Shown piece after piece: positions 51,259-60,883 of a stretch of 64,000 nt of DNA. The position numbers and the translations under genes are program-made. The stretch is from Plantibacter sp. PA-3-X8 (GTDB lineage Bacteria > Actinomycetota > Actinomycetes > Actinomycetales > Microbacteriaceae), in contig NZ_CP033107.1 of the NCBI RefSeq assembly GCF_003856975.1, positions 4,018,090 to 4,082,089 on the forward strand, in the 5' to 3' direction. The notes beneath the pieces were generated by a model that was given only the letters and a program-made list of their open reading frames with translations, was not told where the DNA came from and did not search any database. How positions within the stretch are numbered: the first letter of the stretch is position 1; each line of letters opens with the position of its first letter.

Positions 51259-52449
51259 ATGAGCCTCACCCCCACCAAAGCCGACCGGTTCTCCTTCGGC
51301 CTCTGGACGATCGGCTACAACGGGACCGACCCGTTCGGTGGCCCCACCCGCCCCGACCTCGACGTGGTCGAGGCCGTCACCCGCCTGAACGACCTCGGCG
51401 CCTACGGCCTCACCTTCCACGACGACGACCTCTTCGCCTTCGGCTCGACCGACGCCGAACGCCAGAAGCAGATCGACCGCCTCAAGCAGGCGCTCGCCGA
51501 CACCGGCGTCATCGTGCCGATGGTGACCACCAACCTGTTCAGCGCGCCCGTCTTCAAGGACGGCGGCTTCACCTCGAACGACCGCGCCGTCCGACGCTTC
51601 GCCCTCCGCAAGGTGCTCCGCAACCTCGACCTCGCCGCCGAGCTGGGCGCCAAGACCTTCGTCATGTGGGGCGGCCGCGAGGGCGCCGAGTACGACTCCG
51701 CGAAGGACGTGCAGGCGGCGCTCGAGCGCTACCGCGAGGCCGTCAACTTCCTCGGCGACTACGTCACCGACAAGGGCTACGACATCCGCTTCGCGATCGA
51801 GCCGAAGCCCAACGAGCCCCGCGGCGACATCCTGCTCCCGACGCTCGGCCACGCGATGGCGTTCATCGAGACCCTCGAGCGCCCGGAGCTCGTCGGCATC
51901 AACCCCGAGGTCGGCCACGAGCAGATGGCGGGCCTCAACTTCACCGCCGGTATCGCCCAGGCGCTCTACCAGGGCAAGCTCTACCACATCGACCTCAACG
52001 GCCAGCGGGGCATCAAGTACGACCAGGACCTCGTCTTCGGTCACGGCGACCTGCAGAACGCGTTCTCGCTCGTCGACCTCCTCGAGCACGGTGGCGTGAA
52101 CGGCGGCCCCGCGTACGACGGCCCGCGTCACTTCGACTACAAGCCGAGCCGCACCGAGGACATCACGGGCGTGTGGGACTCCGCAGCCGCCAACATGCGC
52201 ATGTACCTGCTGCTCAAGGAGCGCGCCGAGGCGTTCCGCGCCGACCCCGAGGTGCAGGAAGCGCTGGCCGCCGCCCGCGTGCCCGAGCTGCGCGAGCCGA
52301 CGCTCAACCCTGGCGAGACCGTCGAGCAGCTGCTCGCCGACCGCTCGTCGTACGAGGACTTCGACGCCGACGCCTACTTCGGCGGCAAGGGCTTCGGGTT
52401 CGTCCGCCTGCAGCAGCTGGCCGTCGACCACCTCATGGGCGCGCGCTAG
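51259..52449 (+). CDS. xylA: Xylose isomerase
   Basis: This 396-residue enzyme converts D-xylose to D-xylulose. The residues of the known metal/sugar site are visible: [11 protein letters not shown] (catalytic His and Asp), [13 protein letters not shown] (Glu and Lys), [11 protein letters not shown] and HIDLNGQRG. Length is that of class I actinobacterial enzymes (about 390). The ATG at 51259 matches the family start ([19 protein letters not shown]); an in-frame extension to 51166 would precede the promoter and is rejected. A weak GAAGGA is 12 bases before. It is followed by xylB after a hairpin. Confidence 0.97.
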   Translation: MSLTPTKADRFSFGLWTIGYNGTDPFGGPTRPDLDVVEAVTRLNDLGAYGLTFHDDDLFAFGSTDAERQKQIDRLKQALADTGVIVPMVTTNLFSAPVFKDGGFTSNDRAVRRFALRKVLRNLDLAAELGAKTFVMWGGREGAEYDSAKDVQAALERYREAVNFLGDYVTDKGYDIRFAIEPKPNEPRGDILLPTLGHAMAFIETLERPELVGINPEVGHEQMAGLNFTAGIAQALYQGKLYHIDLNGQRGIKYDQDLVFGHGDLQNAFSLVDLLEHGGVNGGPAYDGPRHFDYKPSRTEDITGVWDSAAANMRMYLLLKERAEAFRADPEVQEALAAARVPELREPTLNPGETVEQLLADRSSYEDFDADAYFGGKGFGFVRLQQLAVDHLMGAR

Positions 52450-52466
52450 CCGACACCCGCGAACCT

Positions 52467-52509
52467 GGCGTTCCGTCTCCTGATCCGAGAGGATCGGGGG
52501 CGGAACGCC
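52467..52509. repeat. Hairpin in the xylA-xylB spacer
   Basis: GGCGTTCCG pairs with CGGAACGCC, and GATCC with GGATC, around a GAGA loop (52467-52486 and 52491-52509, a mismatched bulge between). The hairpin lies 18 bases after the xylA stop and 70 before xylB, and may set their relative expression. Confidence 0.6.
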
Positions 52510-52578
52510 GTTCCGCGTTCCACCCCACAGCAGACCCGGCGGTCACCCGACCGCCCACCACCGAGAACAGGGAGAGCG

Positions 52579-54012
52579 ATGACGCTCGTCGCCGGCATCG
52601 ATTCGTCCACCCAGAGCTGCAAGGTCGTCATCCGCGACGCCGAGACCGGAGCGCTCGTCCGCGAAGGACGCGCGGCGCATCCCGCCGGCACCGAGGTCGA
52701 CCCGACCGCGTGGTGGCAGGCGTTGCAGGAGGCGGCCGCCGCCGCCGGCGGGTTGGCCGATGTCGCCGCGGTGTCGGTCGCGGCCCAGCAGCACGGCATG
52801 GTCGCGCTCGACGTCGACGGACGCGTCATCCGTCCGGCACTCCTCTGGAACGACACCCGGAGCGCGCAGGCCGCGACGGACCTCATCGCCGAGTTCGGCG
52901 CTGCGGAGCTCGCCCAGCGGACCGGGTGCGTCCCCGTCGCCTCCTTCACGATCACGAAGCTGCGCTGGCTGCGCGACGCCGAACCCGCGAACGCCGCCGA
53001 GGTCGCCGCCGTCGCGCTCCCCCACGACTGGCTGAGCTGGCGTCTGCGCGGCTTCGGTCCGGCCGACGAGAGCCCACTGGGCGCGGACCTCGCCGAACTG
53101 ACGACCGACCGCTCCGACGCCTCCGGTACCGGGTACTGGTCCCCCGCCGACGGCGAGTACGACCGCGAGCTGCTCGTGGCGGCGCTCGGCCACGATGCGA
53201 TCCTCCCGCGCGTGCTCGCGCCGGAGGAGTCCGCCGGGACCGGTGTCGACGGCGGCCTCATCGGGCCGGACACCGTCATCGGGGCGGGTGCCGGCGACAA
53301 CGCGGGAGCCGCCCTCGGGCTCGGGGCGACGGCCGGCGATGTCGTCGTGTCGATCGGCACGAGCGGGACGGTGTTCGCCGTGACGCCGGCCGTGGTCCGC
53401 GACAGCTCGGGCACCGTCGCCGGGTTCGCCTCGGCCGACGGCGCGTTCCTCCCGCTCATCGCGACGCTCAACGCCGCCCGGATCCTCGACGCGGTGGCCG
53501 CGCTGCTCGGCGTCGACCACACGGAACTCGGTCGACTCGCGCTCGAGGCCCCGGCCGGGGCACGGGGTCTCGTGCTCCAGCCGTACTTCGAGGGCGAGCG
53601 CACCCCGAACCGGCCGGACGCGACGGCGACCCTCTTCGGCATGACCCTGGAGTCGACGACGCGCGAGGGCCTCGCCCGGGCGGCGATCGAGGGGCTGCTC
53701 TGCGGACTCGCCGACGGCCTCGACGCGGTGCTCGCGCAGGGCGTCACGGCGGAACGGGTCCTCCTCATCGGTGGTGCGGCGCAGAACCCGGCGGTGCAGG
53801 CGATCGCTCGCGAGGTCTTCGGCGTGCCGGTCGTCGTGCCGGCACCCGGGGAGTATGTGGCGGACGGCGCAGCCGTCCAGGCGGCCTGGGCGCTCAGCGG
53901 CACTCGCCCGCCGTGGGCTGCAGTGGGGGCCGGCGACGGCACCGACCATGCGGACGCTCTCGCTGCGGACGCGTCCGGGATCGCGCGGGAGCAGTACGCC
54001 GCCCGAGCCTGA
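52579..54012 (+). CDS. xylB: Xylulokinase
   Basis: This 477-residue FGGY kinase phosphorylates D-xylulose with ATP to give xylulose 5-phosphate. The N-terminal phosphate motif [24 protein letters not shown], the catalytic-base segment GAGAGDNAG with Asp240 and the nucleotide motif [13 protein letters not shown] are present. AGGGAGAG lies before the ATG. It is placed 129 bases after xylA. Together with xylA it channels xylose into the pentose phosphate pathway, where the araD product also enters. Confidence 0.97.
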   Translation: MTLVAGIDSSTQSCKVVIRDAETGALVREGRAAHPAGTEVDPTAWWQALQEAAAAAGGLADVAAVSVAAQQHGMVALDVDGRVIRPALLWNDTRSAQAATDLIAEFGAAELAQRTGCVPVASFTITKLRWLRDAEPANAAEVAAVALPHDWLSWRLRGFGPADESPLGADLAELTTDRSDASGTGYWSPADGEYDRELLVAALGHDAILPRVLAPEESAGTGVDGGLIGPDTVIGAGAGDNAGAALGLGATAGDVVVSIGTSGTVFAVTPAVVRDSSGTVAGFASADGAFLPLIATLNAARILDAVAALLGVDHTELGRLALEAPAGARGLVLQPYFEGERTPNRPDATATLFGMTLESTTREGLARAAIEGLLCGLADGLDAVLAQGVTAERVLLIGGAAQNPAVQAIAREVFGVPVVVPAPGEYVADGAAVQAAWALSGTRPPWAAVGAGDGTDHADALAADASGIAREQYAARA

Positions 54013-54028
54013 GGCGGCACCGGTCGCC

Positions 54029-54358
54029 GGTCACTGAGCCTGTCGAAGTGCCACACACCAAAACCCCCGAACCGCAACGCCACCCGGTGGCCCTTCGACA
54101 AGCTCAGGGAACGGGTATCCCCTCCCCGGTCACCGAGCACCACCCGGTCACTGAGCGAACATCCTCCGGTCACTGAGCGAACATCCTCCGGTCACTGAGC
54201 CTGTCGAAGTGCCACACGCAGAAGCCTCCCGAGACGCAACGTCACCCCGGGGGCCCTTCGACAAGCTCAGGGAACGGGTATCCCCTCCCCGGTCGGTGGG
54301 CCGAACCCTCCCGGTCACTGAGCCGACCCCTCCCGGTCACTGAGCCTGTCGAAGTGCC
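54029..54358. repeat. Array of GGTCACTGAGCCTGTCGAAG / CCCTTCGACAAGCTCAGGG elements
   Basis: Unit one: GGTCACTGAGCCTGTCGAAG from 54029, with the complement CCCTTCGACAAGCTCAGGG from 54091. Unit two repeats from 54190, with its complement from 54254. A third partial unit runs 54335-54358. Short GGTCACTGAGC copies lie at 54147, 54168 and 54313. The two full units form imperfect hairpins. This fills the 54013-54398 gap; nothing coding is visible there. Confidence 0.85.
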
Positions 54359-54359
54359 T

Positions 54360-54377
54360 CCGCGGAATCTTCCGCGG
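54360..54377 (+). promoter_or_regulatory. 18-bp palindrome before the quinone reductase gene
   Basis: CCGCGGAA-TC-TTCCGCGG is a perfect inverted repeat with eight-base arms, ending 22 bases before the ATG at 54399. It could be an operator or an RNA hairpin near the ribosome-binding site. No dedicated regulator is adjacent. Confidence 0.45.
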
Positions 54378-54398
54378 GGCGGAGACGTTGGCCCCGGT

Positions 54399-55442
54399 AT
54401 GCGATCGATCGTCTACTCCACCAACGGTGACCCGTCCGTCCTCCACCTCGTCGAGCGCGAGCTCCCCGAGCCCGGCCCCGGCGAGGTCCGCGTCAAGCTC
54501 GCGTTCTCCGGCGTCAACCCGACCGACTGGAAGACCAGGCGCGGCGGCGGCCCCTCGGGTGGCATGCCCTTCCCCGAGGTCGTCCCGAACCTCGACGGTG
54601 CCGGCCTGATCGACGCGGTCGGCCCGGCCGTCGGCGACGCGGCGACCACGACCACCTTCGCCGTCGGCGACCGCGTCTGGGTGTTCCTCGCCGCGCACGA
54701 GAGCCCGCTGGGCACGGCCCAGGAGTTCACGGTGCAGCCCGTCTCCCGTGTGGTCCCCCTGCCCGACGCCGCGTCATTCGAACTCGGCGCCAGCCTCGGC
54801 GTCCCCGCGATGACCGCGCACCGCGCCCTCACCGTCGCGCAGGACGGCCCGACCCGGCTCGCCCCCGGAGCCCTCGACGGCCGGACGGTCCTCGTCCAGG
54901 GCGGCGCCGGGGCCGTCGGCAACGCCGCGATCCAGCTCGCGCGCTGGGCGGGCGCGACGGTGATCAGCACCATCAGCAGCGACGAGAAGGCCCGCCTCGC
55001 GACCGCCGCGGGAGCACACCACGTCGTGAACTACCGCGAGGACGACACCGCCGCGGCGATCCGCGAGGTGGCACCCGAGGGCGTCGACCTCGTCGTGGAG
55101 GTCGCGATCGCGCAGAACCTCCCCCTCGACCAGGCGGTCCTCGCCCCGCGCGGCACGGTCGTCAGCTACGCCAACAACGGCGGTGACTCGATCACGCTCG
55201 ACATCCGTCCGCACATGGGGCTCAACACGCGGCTGCAGTTCATGCTGCTCTACACGGTCGGCGACGCCGCGCTCCACGCCGCAGCCGAGGACATCACCGC
55301 CGCGATCGAGGACGGCGCGCTCGACGTCGGCGAAGACCACGGTCTGGCGCTGACGGTGTTCCCCCTCGCCGAGACGGCTGCGGCCCACGCCGCCGTCGAA
55401 GACGACACGGTCGGGAAGATCCTCATCGACGTCACCGCATGA
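54399..55442 (+). CDS. Quinone oxidoreductase-like (zinc-independent MDR) protein
   Basis: This 347-residue medium-chain dehydrogenase/reductase has a GroES-like N-domain and the NADPH-binding signature VLVQGGAGAVGNAAIQLARWAGA. It lacks the zinc-ligand Cys and His set, as in NADPH:quinone reductases. It probably reduces quinones or enals with NADPH. The ATG at 54399 replaces an upstream in-frame start at 54354 within the repeat array. It converges with the glycerate kinase gene, whose stop is 26 bases away. Not clearly linked to its neighbours. Confidence 0.88.
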   Translation: MRSIVYSTNGDPSVLHLVERELPEPGPGEVRVKLAFSGVNPTDWKTRRGGGPSGGMPFPEVVPNLDGAGLIDAVGPAVGDAATTTTFAVGDRVWVFLAAHESPLGTAQEFTVQPVSRVVPLPDAASFELGASLGVPAMTAHRALTVAQDGPTRLAPGALDGRTVLVQGGAGAVGNAAIQLARWAGATVISTISSDEKARLATAAGAHHVVNYREDDTAAAIREVAPEGVDLVVEVAIAQNLPLDQAVLAPRGTVVSYANNGGDSITLDIRPHMGLNTRLQFMLLYTVGDAALHAAAEDITAAIEDGALDVGEDHGLALTVFPLAETAAAHAAVEDDTVGKILIDVTA

Positions 55443-55467
55443 CGTACGTCACCGCCAGGTGAGGTGA

Positions 55468-56580
55468 TCAGGGGCGGTACTGGGTGGCCAGTGCCGCCCC
55501 TGCCGCACGCAGGTGGACGAGCGGTTCGGCCATCGCCGCCTCGACACCGCCGGCCAGCGCCGTGAGCGATGCCGCCGCGAGGAAGATCCCCTCGGTGGGC
55601 GCCTGGATCGCCCCGGCGACGAGCATGGTCCGGTCCGCCGCGAGCCCGGCGACCCAGGAGGCGACCTTGCCGTCGGCCGTCTGGTCGTCGAAGCGGCCCT
55701 CGCCCGTGATCACGATCGACGCCGTCGCGGCCGCTTCCGGGAGGGCGATCGCCTCGCCGACACCGCGCGCGCCCGAAGTGGCGGTGGCGCCCCACAGCAG
55801 GAGGCCGTAGCCCGCACCGCCCGCGGCACCGGCACCGGGTTCGGCCGCGGCGCGTTCCGCACGGTCCGTCCCGAAAACCTCCGCAGCGCGGCTCACGAAC
55901 CGGGCCAGGTTGGTGTCGAGGACCGCGACGTCGGCGGTGGTCGCGCCCTTCTGCGGGCCGAAGACCGCAGCGGCACCGCGGTCGCCGAGCAGCGGGTTGG
56001 TCACGTCGCTGAGGATGACCGCGCCGTCCGGCGGCAGCGCGCGGAGTCCGGCGGTGTCGATGTCGCGGAGCGTCGAGAGTCCGGCGTTGCCGGGCGCCAC
56101 CGGTCCACCGTCGGCGTCCACCAGCCGCGCTCCGAGCGCGGTGAGCAGCCCGGCTCCACCGTCCGTGCTGGAGCTTCCGCCGATCGCGAGCAGGAGGCGT
56201 CGCGCACCGTGGTCCAGGGCGGCCGCGATGGCCTCACCGAAGCCGACGGTGTGCGCCGCGAACGGCTGCAGGGGGTCGAGCAGGGTCAGCCCGCTCGTCT
56301 GCGCGAGCTCCACGACCGCCGAACCGTCGGGCAGCTCGAGCCACTCGGCGTCCACCGGGCCGCCGACCGGGCCGGTGACCGTGATCGGGTGCCGACGCGC
56401 CCCGGGCACGGCGGCCGCGAAGGCGTCGAGCGTGCCCTCGCCGCCGTCGGCCATGGGGAGCGAGTGCAGGAGATCGTCGGGCCGAATGGTCCGCCACCCG
56501 TCGGCGATCGCCTCGGCGACCTCCGCGGCGGTCGCCGTGCCCTTGAACGAGTCCGGTGCGATCACGATGTGCCGGGTCAT
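55468..56580 (-). CDS. Glycerate kinase, type I (GlxK/GarK family)
   Basis: This 370-residue protein belongs to glycerate kinase type 1, with the opening VIAPDSFKGTATAAEVAEAIADG, MADGGEGTLDAF and GGSSSTDGGAGLLTALGARL. It phosphorylates D-glycerate with ATP. It is the last gene of a four-gene leftward operon (LacI-PmoA, Gfo/Idh, M24-like, glycerate kinase) with a four-base gap to the preceding gene. In aldarate or glyoxylate metabolism it returns glycerate to glycolysis. The link to the neighbouring aldarate-like genes is inferred. Confidence 0.93.
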   Translation of the reverse strand: MTRHIVIAPDSFKGTATAAEVAEAIADGWRTIRPDDLLHSLPMADGGEGTLDAFAAAVPGARRHPITVTGPVGGPVDAEWLELPDGSAVVELAQTSGLTLLDPLQPFAAHTVGFGEAIAAALDHGARRLLLAIGGSSSTDGGAGLLTALGARLVDADGGPVAPGNAGLSTLRDIDTAGLRALPPDGAVILSDVTNPLLGDRGAAAVFGPQKGATTADVAVLDTNLARFVSRAAEVFGTDRAERAAAEPGAGAAGGAGYGLLLWGATATSGARGVGEAIALPEAAATASIVITGEGRFDDQTADGKVASWVAGLAADRTMLVAGAIQAPTEGIFLAAASLTALAGGVEAAMAEPLVHLRAAGAALATQYRP

Positions 56581-56584
56581 GTCT

Positions 56585-57637
56585 TCAGCCTCCCACGGCG
56601 GACGGGGTCGGGTGGGTCGAGGCCGTGCTCGTCGTCAGCACCTCGACACCGTCCGGCGTGACCACGACGGTGTCCTCGACCTTCACGCCGGGGGCGGTCG
56701 GGTTCCAGGCGAAGGCTTGCCAGAGCTGGACGACGTCGGTCGCCTCAGGCGTGGCGCGCGGATCGCGTCCCGCGTAGCCGGCCGCACCGCCCTGATGGTG
56801 CCTCATCCACTCGTCGGCGTCGAAGCCCTGCTCGGCGTACGCCGCACTCCCCGTGCGGAGGATGTCGGCGAGCGAGGCACCCGGCACGGTGGCGTCGAGA
56901 TAGGCGCGTTCGACGGCGCGGATGCGCTGCATGTCCGTGGCGAACGGCTCCGCCGGGGTGCCGCCCTCGTCGAACCACCGCGTGAGGTTCACGATGAGCC
57001 CGTCGCGGCGGCCGCAGGCGACGAGCATCGCCCGGGAACCGAGTCGCCCCTCGGTCGGCAGCGGGTGCCGGTGGGCGAGTCTGCCCTCCCCGGCGACGAG
57101 GAGGACGAGCGGGTCGATACCGGCTGCGACGAGGCGCCCGGCGAGGTCCGCAGCGACCGCGCGTTCCGTCCGGGCGGGGTCGAGCTCGTCGACGAGCGTC
57201 TCGAGCGCCGACGTCGTCTCCCGCCCGAGCGAACGGAAGCGCGCGAGTTCGGCCGGGAGGAGCGACGCACGTGCGGCGCGCAGCTCGGCGGCGACGTCCG
57301 CCTCCTGCAGCACCCCGTCCCCACTCGGCAGCACCGCGTCGATCGGCGTGTGCCACGGCACCGTCCGAACGCGGATGTCGGGCAGCTCCTCGGCCTGCAG
57401 CCGGTCTACCTCGTTGGAGGTCGCGACGAGCCACGCGTCGCCCGGCGAGACCACGACCGCGACGATCGGGTCGGCCGCGAGGCTCACGTGGACGCGCGAG
57501 CCGTCGAGGTACCAGCTGACCGCTGCGGCGGACCGCAGCACGATCGTGCCTGCTCCGCGGGCCTCCAGGAGCGACACGAGTCGGGCGTGTTTGCGACGGC
57601 GGTCGTCCTCGTCCGGACCGGGCCGCTCGTGGTTCAT
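56585..57637 (-). CDS. M24/creatinase-like protein, probably without metal centre
   Basis: This 350-residue protein has the creatinase N-terminal domain and a pita-bread C-domain of the aminopeptidase P/creatinase fold, visible as HHQGGAAGYAGRDPRATPEA and GVKVEDTVVVTPDGVEVLT. The usual Asp, Asp, His, Glu, Glu metal ligands are not obvious: the DGLIVNLTRWFDEG region lacks the paired Asp, and the end lacks the family EPG. Function is unknown; a hydrolase acting on an amide is unlikely unless ligands are displaced. It overlaps the upstream Gfo/Idh gene by four bases. Confidence 0.75.
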   Translation of the reverse strand: MNHERPGPDEDDRRRKHARLVSLLEARGAGTIVLRSAAAVSWYLDGSRVHVSLAADPIVAVVVSPGDAWLVATSNEVDRLQAEELPDIRVRTVPWHTPIDAVLPSGDGVLQEADVAAELRAARASLLPAELARFRSLGRETTSALETLVDELDPARTERAVAADLAGRLVAAGIDPLVLLVAGEGRLAHRHPLPTEGRLGSRAMLVACGRRDGLIVNLTRWFDEGGTPAEPFATDMQRIRAVERAYLDATVPGASLADILRTGSAAYAEQGFDADEWMRHHQGGAAGYAGRDPRATPEATDVVQLWQAFAWNPTAPGVKVEDTVVVTPDGVEVLTTSTASTHPTPSAVGG

Positions 57638-58803
57638 CGCCGGGCCCAATCGGTCCCGAGCTCGGCGAAGGTGCTGCCGGAGGCGGCCGCTTCCGCGACG
57701 AGCTCCTCGATCCTCGGAATGACGGGGCGGCGCTCGTCGCCCGCCCCGAGCCACTCGACGAGATCAGCGGGGATGCGGTGTGGCGCTGGGGCCGACCGGA
57801 CCGCGTCGAGGACGGCGGTGAAGGCGGACGCGTCGGCCAGGGAGCTGACGAGTGCGGCATCCTCACCAGCCCGGACCGCCTCGCGCGCGCGGAGGAGGTC
57901 GGGGAGCAGGTCGGTCCGGCCCGTCGTCCAGCGTCGCAGGGTGACGCCGTCGACGACCAGCTCGACCTCGTCGCGTGTGTAGTGGAACCGGATCGAGCCG
58001 AGCTCTCCGTGGACCGTGACCACCGGGTCGGTCGTCTCCTGTGCGCACAGGGTGAGCGCCGCGGTCATGATCGGACCGCGCTGTGGGGTGATGCGGACGA
58101 CCGAGGTGTCATCGGCCTCGATGTCGTTCGCCCGGTACTGGTCGAGGTCGATGGTGGCGATCGCCGCGCGGTCGGTCGTGCCGCCGAGCCGGAGCATGGT
58201 CTGGACCGCGTGCGCGAAGGGGTTGGTGACGACGCCGTCCACGACGGGTGTGCCGTCGAGCGTGCGCCTGCCAGACCAGGCGGCACGCGTCCAGTACCCG
58301 ACGGTGCGGACCCAGGTGCCCCTCGCCTCGAGTGCTCTCACGGCCCCGATCTCCGCGCCGGCGACGACGTCGGCGATCTCACCGATTGCGTGCGATCCGA
58401 GGCTCTGGAACCCGACCTGGACGAGCCCGCCGGTCCGGGCGGCGGTGGCCTGCAGCCGGTCGAGTTCGTCGTTCGAGGTGACCGGCGGCTTCTCGAGCAG
58501 GACGTCGGCGCCGTGCTCGAGAGCGGCGACGGCGAGGTCCAGGTGCGTGTGGATCGGGGTCGAGAGGATGACCACGTCCACCCGCCCGGCGGCGAAGCAC
58601 TCCTCGAGCGAGTCGCGGAGCGGCGCGTCCCCGGCAGCGCGGTCCTCCTCGGTGAAGGTCCGGTCGACGAGTCCGACGAGGCGGATCGCGCCGGTCGCGG
58701 CGAGCGCCCTGGCTGCCGCCACGTGACTGGCGCCATGGCCGTGGATCCCGACGACCACGACGGTCGGGGCGGTGGTGGCGGTGGCGTGGTCGGTGCTGGT
58801 CAT
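57634..58803 (-). CDS. Gfo/Idh/MocA family oxidoreductase
   Basis: This 389-residue dehydrogenase has the Rossmann start VVVVGIHGHGASH and the LLEKPPVTS signature. Its fingerprint GIHGHGASH differs from the other three Gfo/Idh proteins in the window, marking a different subfamily. It is coupled to its neighbours by four-base overlaps on both sides (58800-58803 and 57634-57637). It is often paired with PmoA-type proteins in sugar and aldonate clusters. Substrate unknown. Confidence 0.88.
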   Translation of the reverse strand: MTSTDHATATTAPTVVVVGIHGHGASHVAAARALAATGAIRLVGLVDRTFTEEDRAAGDAPLRDSLEECFAAGRVDVVILSTPIHTHLDLAVAALEHGADVLLEKPPVTSNDELDRLQATAARTGGLVQVGFQSLGSHAIGEIADVVAGAEIGAVRALEARGTWVRTVGYWTRAAWSGRRTLDGTPVVDGVVTNPFAHAVQTMLRLGGTTDRAAIATIDLDQYRANDIEADDTSVVRITPQRGPIMTAALTLCAQETTDPVVTVHGELGSIRFHYTRDEVELVVDGVTLRRWTTGRTDLLPDLLRAREAVRAGEDAALVSSLADASAFTAVLDAVRSAPAPHRIPADLVEWLGAGDERRPVIPRIEELVAEAAASGSTFAELGTDWARR

Positions 58804-60821
58804 GCGTCACTCCCTGTGCTGCGCGGTTCAATACTGCGCGGTTCGGTGCTGCGTTCCTCGGCGGTGAGGAGCGCGCGGTGGATGGCGTCCGCCTGCTGCG
58901 CGTCCAGAGCGCCGTCGACGACGACCGCCTCCAGACCGGTGATGAGCGGGGTGTCGGCGGTGATGGTGGTGCGGCTGGTGGCGGCGAGCGAGACCCCGAT
59001 ACCCGGGTACTCGGCCGCACGGACGAACCAGGGGAAGGCGTTCGCTGCGGGCTGTCGGAACAGGACCGTGGTGGGGCGTCGAGGCGGCGTCGGGGCGGGC
59101 TCGGTGGTGTCGTCCGTCTGTGTGTCAGCGCTCCCGTCGGCGTCGAGGACGAAGGCGACCCAGGCCGCACGCGAGCCGTGCGCGGTCGACTCCCCCGGTC
59201 CGTCAGCGCTGAGGACGGACCGGTGGGCGTCCGCGGGCAACCGCCAGAACCATCCGCCGTAGCCGGCACCTTCGCGGCCGTTGGTGGCCGGCGATCCGAT
59301 CGTCACCGTCGATCCCGTCGTCCGGAAGACACTGGAGACGGCGACGCGGAGCGCCGACCTCCCGCTCCCGACGCCAGGCACGGCGAACTCCTCGACGACC
59401 GTGCGGCGCGACTCCCTCAGCTGCGTCGTCCCGTCGCGTCCGATCCAGTCGAGCGACTGACGCAGCACACCGGCGTCCACCTCGGTCTCGGTGACGCGCT
59501 GGACACCGTGGTTGTCGAGCATCGTCGACCCCTGCCCGGCGACGTAGGTGCGACCGCCCCAGTAGGAGACGCCGTCGACGTCGGCGACGGCCATCGAGAG
59601 TCCGACATGGTGGGGGTGGTCCTCGGGAGCGGATTCCGTGACGACGGTCCCGCCGAGCGACGTGACGGGGTGTGCGAACGGTCGCGGGGCGTCTGTCGGT
59701 TCGAGGCCGCTGCCGTCGTGGAGGACGAGGACCTCGCGGTCGCCGAGCCGGGCGGTCAGCTCCGGTGAAATGGGGTGGTCGGTTCCACGCCAGACGGGCG
59801 GACTCGCGGCCGGGCGGGCGGCGGCGCTCTCCCGGGCGACGAACCGGGGTCGGAAGACGAGCGGGTGTCCACCCTCTGCGCCGCCGATGGTGTCGCGCAG
59901 TCTGGTCCACGCCTCGGCACCGAGCTCGCGTCGCGGGACGGACACCGTACTGAGCGCCGGCACCGCGAACGCCGCGAACGGGATGTCGTCGAAGCCGACC
60001 ACACTGAGCGCCGAGGGGACGGACACACCGGCACCGCGGAGCGCCGAGACGAGCCCGAGGGCGACGAGGTCGTTGAAGGCGACGACGGCGGTCGCATCGT
60101 GCTGCACCACCGTGTCGACGACCGTCGCGCCGTCCACCAGCGCTGATCCGGCCGTCACGATGTCGACGGAGAGGTCGTCGTGGTCCGAGCACGCGCGGGC
60201 GATGCCGACCCGTCGGAGGCGATCGCCCTGACTCGCGGTGGGACCCGCGAGGTACAGGATGCGCCGGTGCCCGAGCGCGTGCAGCTCGGCGAGCACCTGC
60301 TCCATGCCGCTGGCGTAGTCGATGGACACCGACGGCACGGGCGAGTCGGCGAGCTCGCGGTTGACGAGCACGACCGGGTGGAGTTCGGCGAGCAGCGCTC
60401 GAAGCTCCGGCTCGGCCAGACGGGGTGAGCAGAGGACGATCGCGTCGCAGCGACGGCGGGCCTCGCGGGCCGCCGCCGCCTCGTCGGTCGGGTCCTCCTC
60501 GGTGTCGGTCACGAGGACGCGGTAGCCGTCGGCCGCCGCGGCCCGGGTGACCCCGCGCAGGATCTCCTGGAACATCGGGTTCTCGAGGTCGGGCACGACG
60601 ACACCGATCGTGTTCGTGCGGCCGAGGGACAGACTCCGGGCCAGCATGCTCGGCCGGTAGCCGAGGGCGTCCACCGCGGCGAGGACGCGGTCGGCGATCG
60701 CCGCGTCGACGGTCGCCTTGCCGTTGAGCACACGGGACACGGTGGCCTTCGAGACGCCCGCCTGCTCGGCGACGTCGGAGATCGTCGGTGTCGGGCCAGC
60801 ACTGGGGAACCGGTTGCTCAT
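58800..60821 (-). CDS. LacI regulator fused to PmoA-like (DUF6807) domain
   Basis: This 673-residue protein joins a complete LacI regulator (HTH TISDVAEQAGVSKATVSRVLNGKAT at 13-37, hinge LARSLSLGRTNTIGVVVPD, sensor domain to about residue 345) to a C-terminal domain of the PmoA/DUF6807 family (residues about 360-640), recognisable by FAHPVTSLGGTVVTESAPEDHPHHVGLSMAV and YWGGRTYV. A low-complexity Thr/Pro/Asp linker precedes the end. It is the first gene of a leftward operon, coupled to the Gfo/Idh gene. The ATG at 60821 follows CGAGGACGT. The fusion suggests a regulator that also binds or processes a sugar-derived ligand. Confidence 0.88.
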   Translation of the reverse strand: MSNRFPSAGPTPTISDVAEQAGVSKATVSRVLNGKATVDAAIADRVLAAVDALGYRPSMLARSLSLGRTNTIGVVVPDLENPMFQEILRGVTRAAAADGYRVLVTDTEEDPTDEAAAAREARRRCDAIVLCSPRLAEPELRALLAELHPVVLVNRELADSPVPSVSIDYASGMEQVLAELHALGHRRILYLAGPTASQGDRLRRVGIARACSDHDDLSVDIVTAGSALVDGATVVDTVVQHDATAVVAFNDLVALGLVSALRGAGVSVPSALSVVGFDDIPFAAFAVPALSTVSVPRRELGAEAWTRLRDTIGGAEGGHPLVFRPRFVARESAAARPAASPPVWRGTDHPISPELTARLGDREVLVLHDGSGLEPTDAPRPFAHPVTSLGGTVVTESAPEDHPHHVGLSMAVADVDGVSYWGGRTYVAGQGSTMLDNHGVQRVTETEVDAGVLRQSLDWIGRDGTTQLRESRRTVVEEFAVPGVGSGRSALRVAVSSVFRTTGSTVTIGSPATNGREGAGYGGWFWRLPADAHRSVLSADGPGESTAHGSRAAWVAFVLDADGSADTQTDDTTEPAPTPPRRPTTVLFRQPAANAFPWFVRAAEYPGIGVSLAATSRTTITADTPLITGLEAVVVDGALDAQQADAIHRALLTAEERSTEPRSIEPRSTGSDA

Positions 60822-60883
60822 ACGTCCTCGTTCAACTCGTCACGGGTGGTGCCGTCCTCAATCATCCTATAGGCTGACTCCGA

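Noticed and set aside
51666..54176. An 836-codon open frame on the + strand
   Set aside because: It is out of frame with xylA and xylB, whose catalytic motifs are intact.
54029..54358. Possible CRISPR array
   Set aside because: Units are complementary pairs with irregular spacing, and there are no uniform spacers or cas genes.
55440..55451. TGACGTACGTCA palindrome
   Set aside because: It lies on the stop codon of the quinone reductase gene in a 25-base convergent gap; no promoter is nearby.
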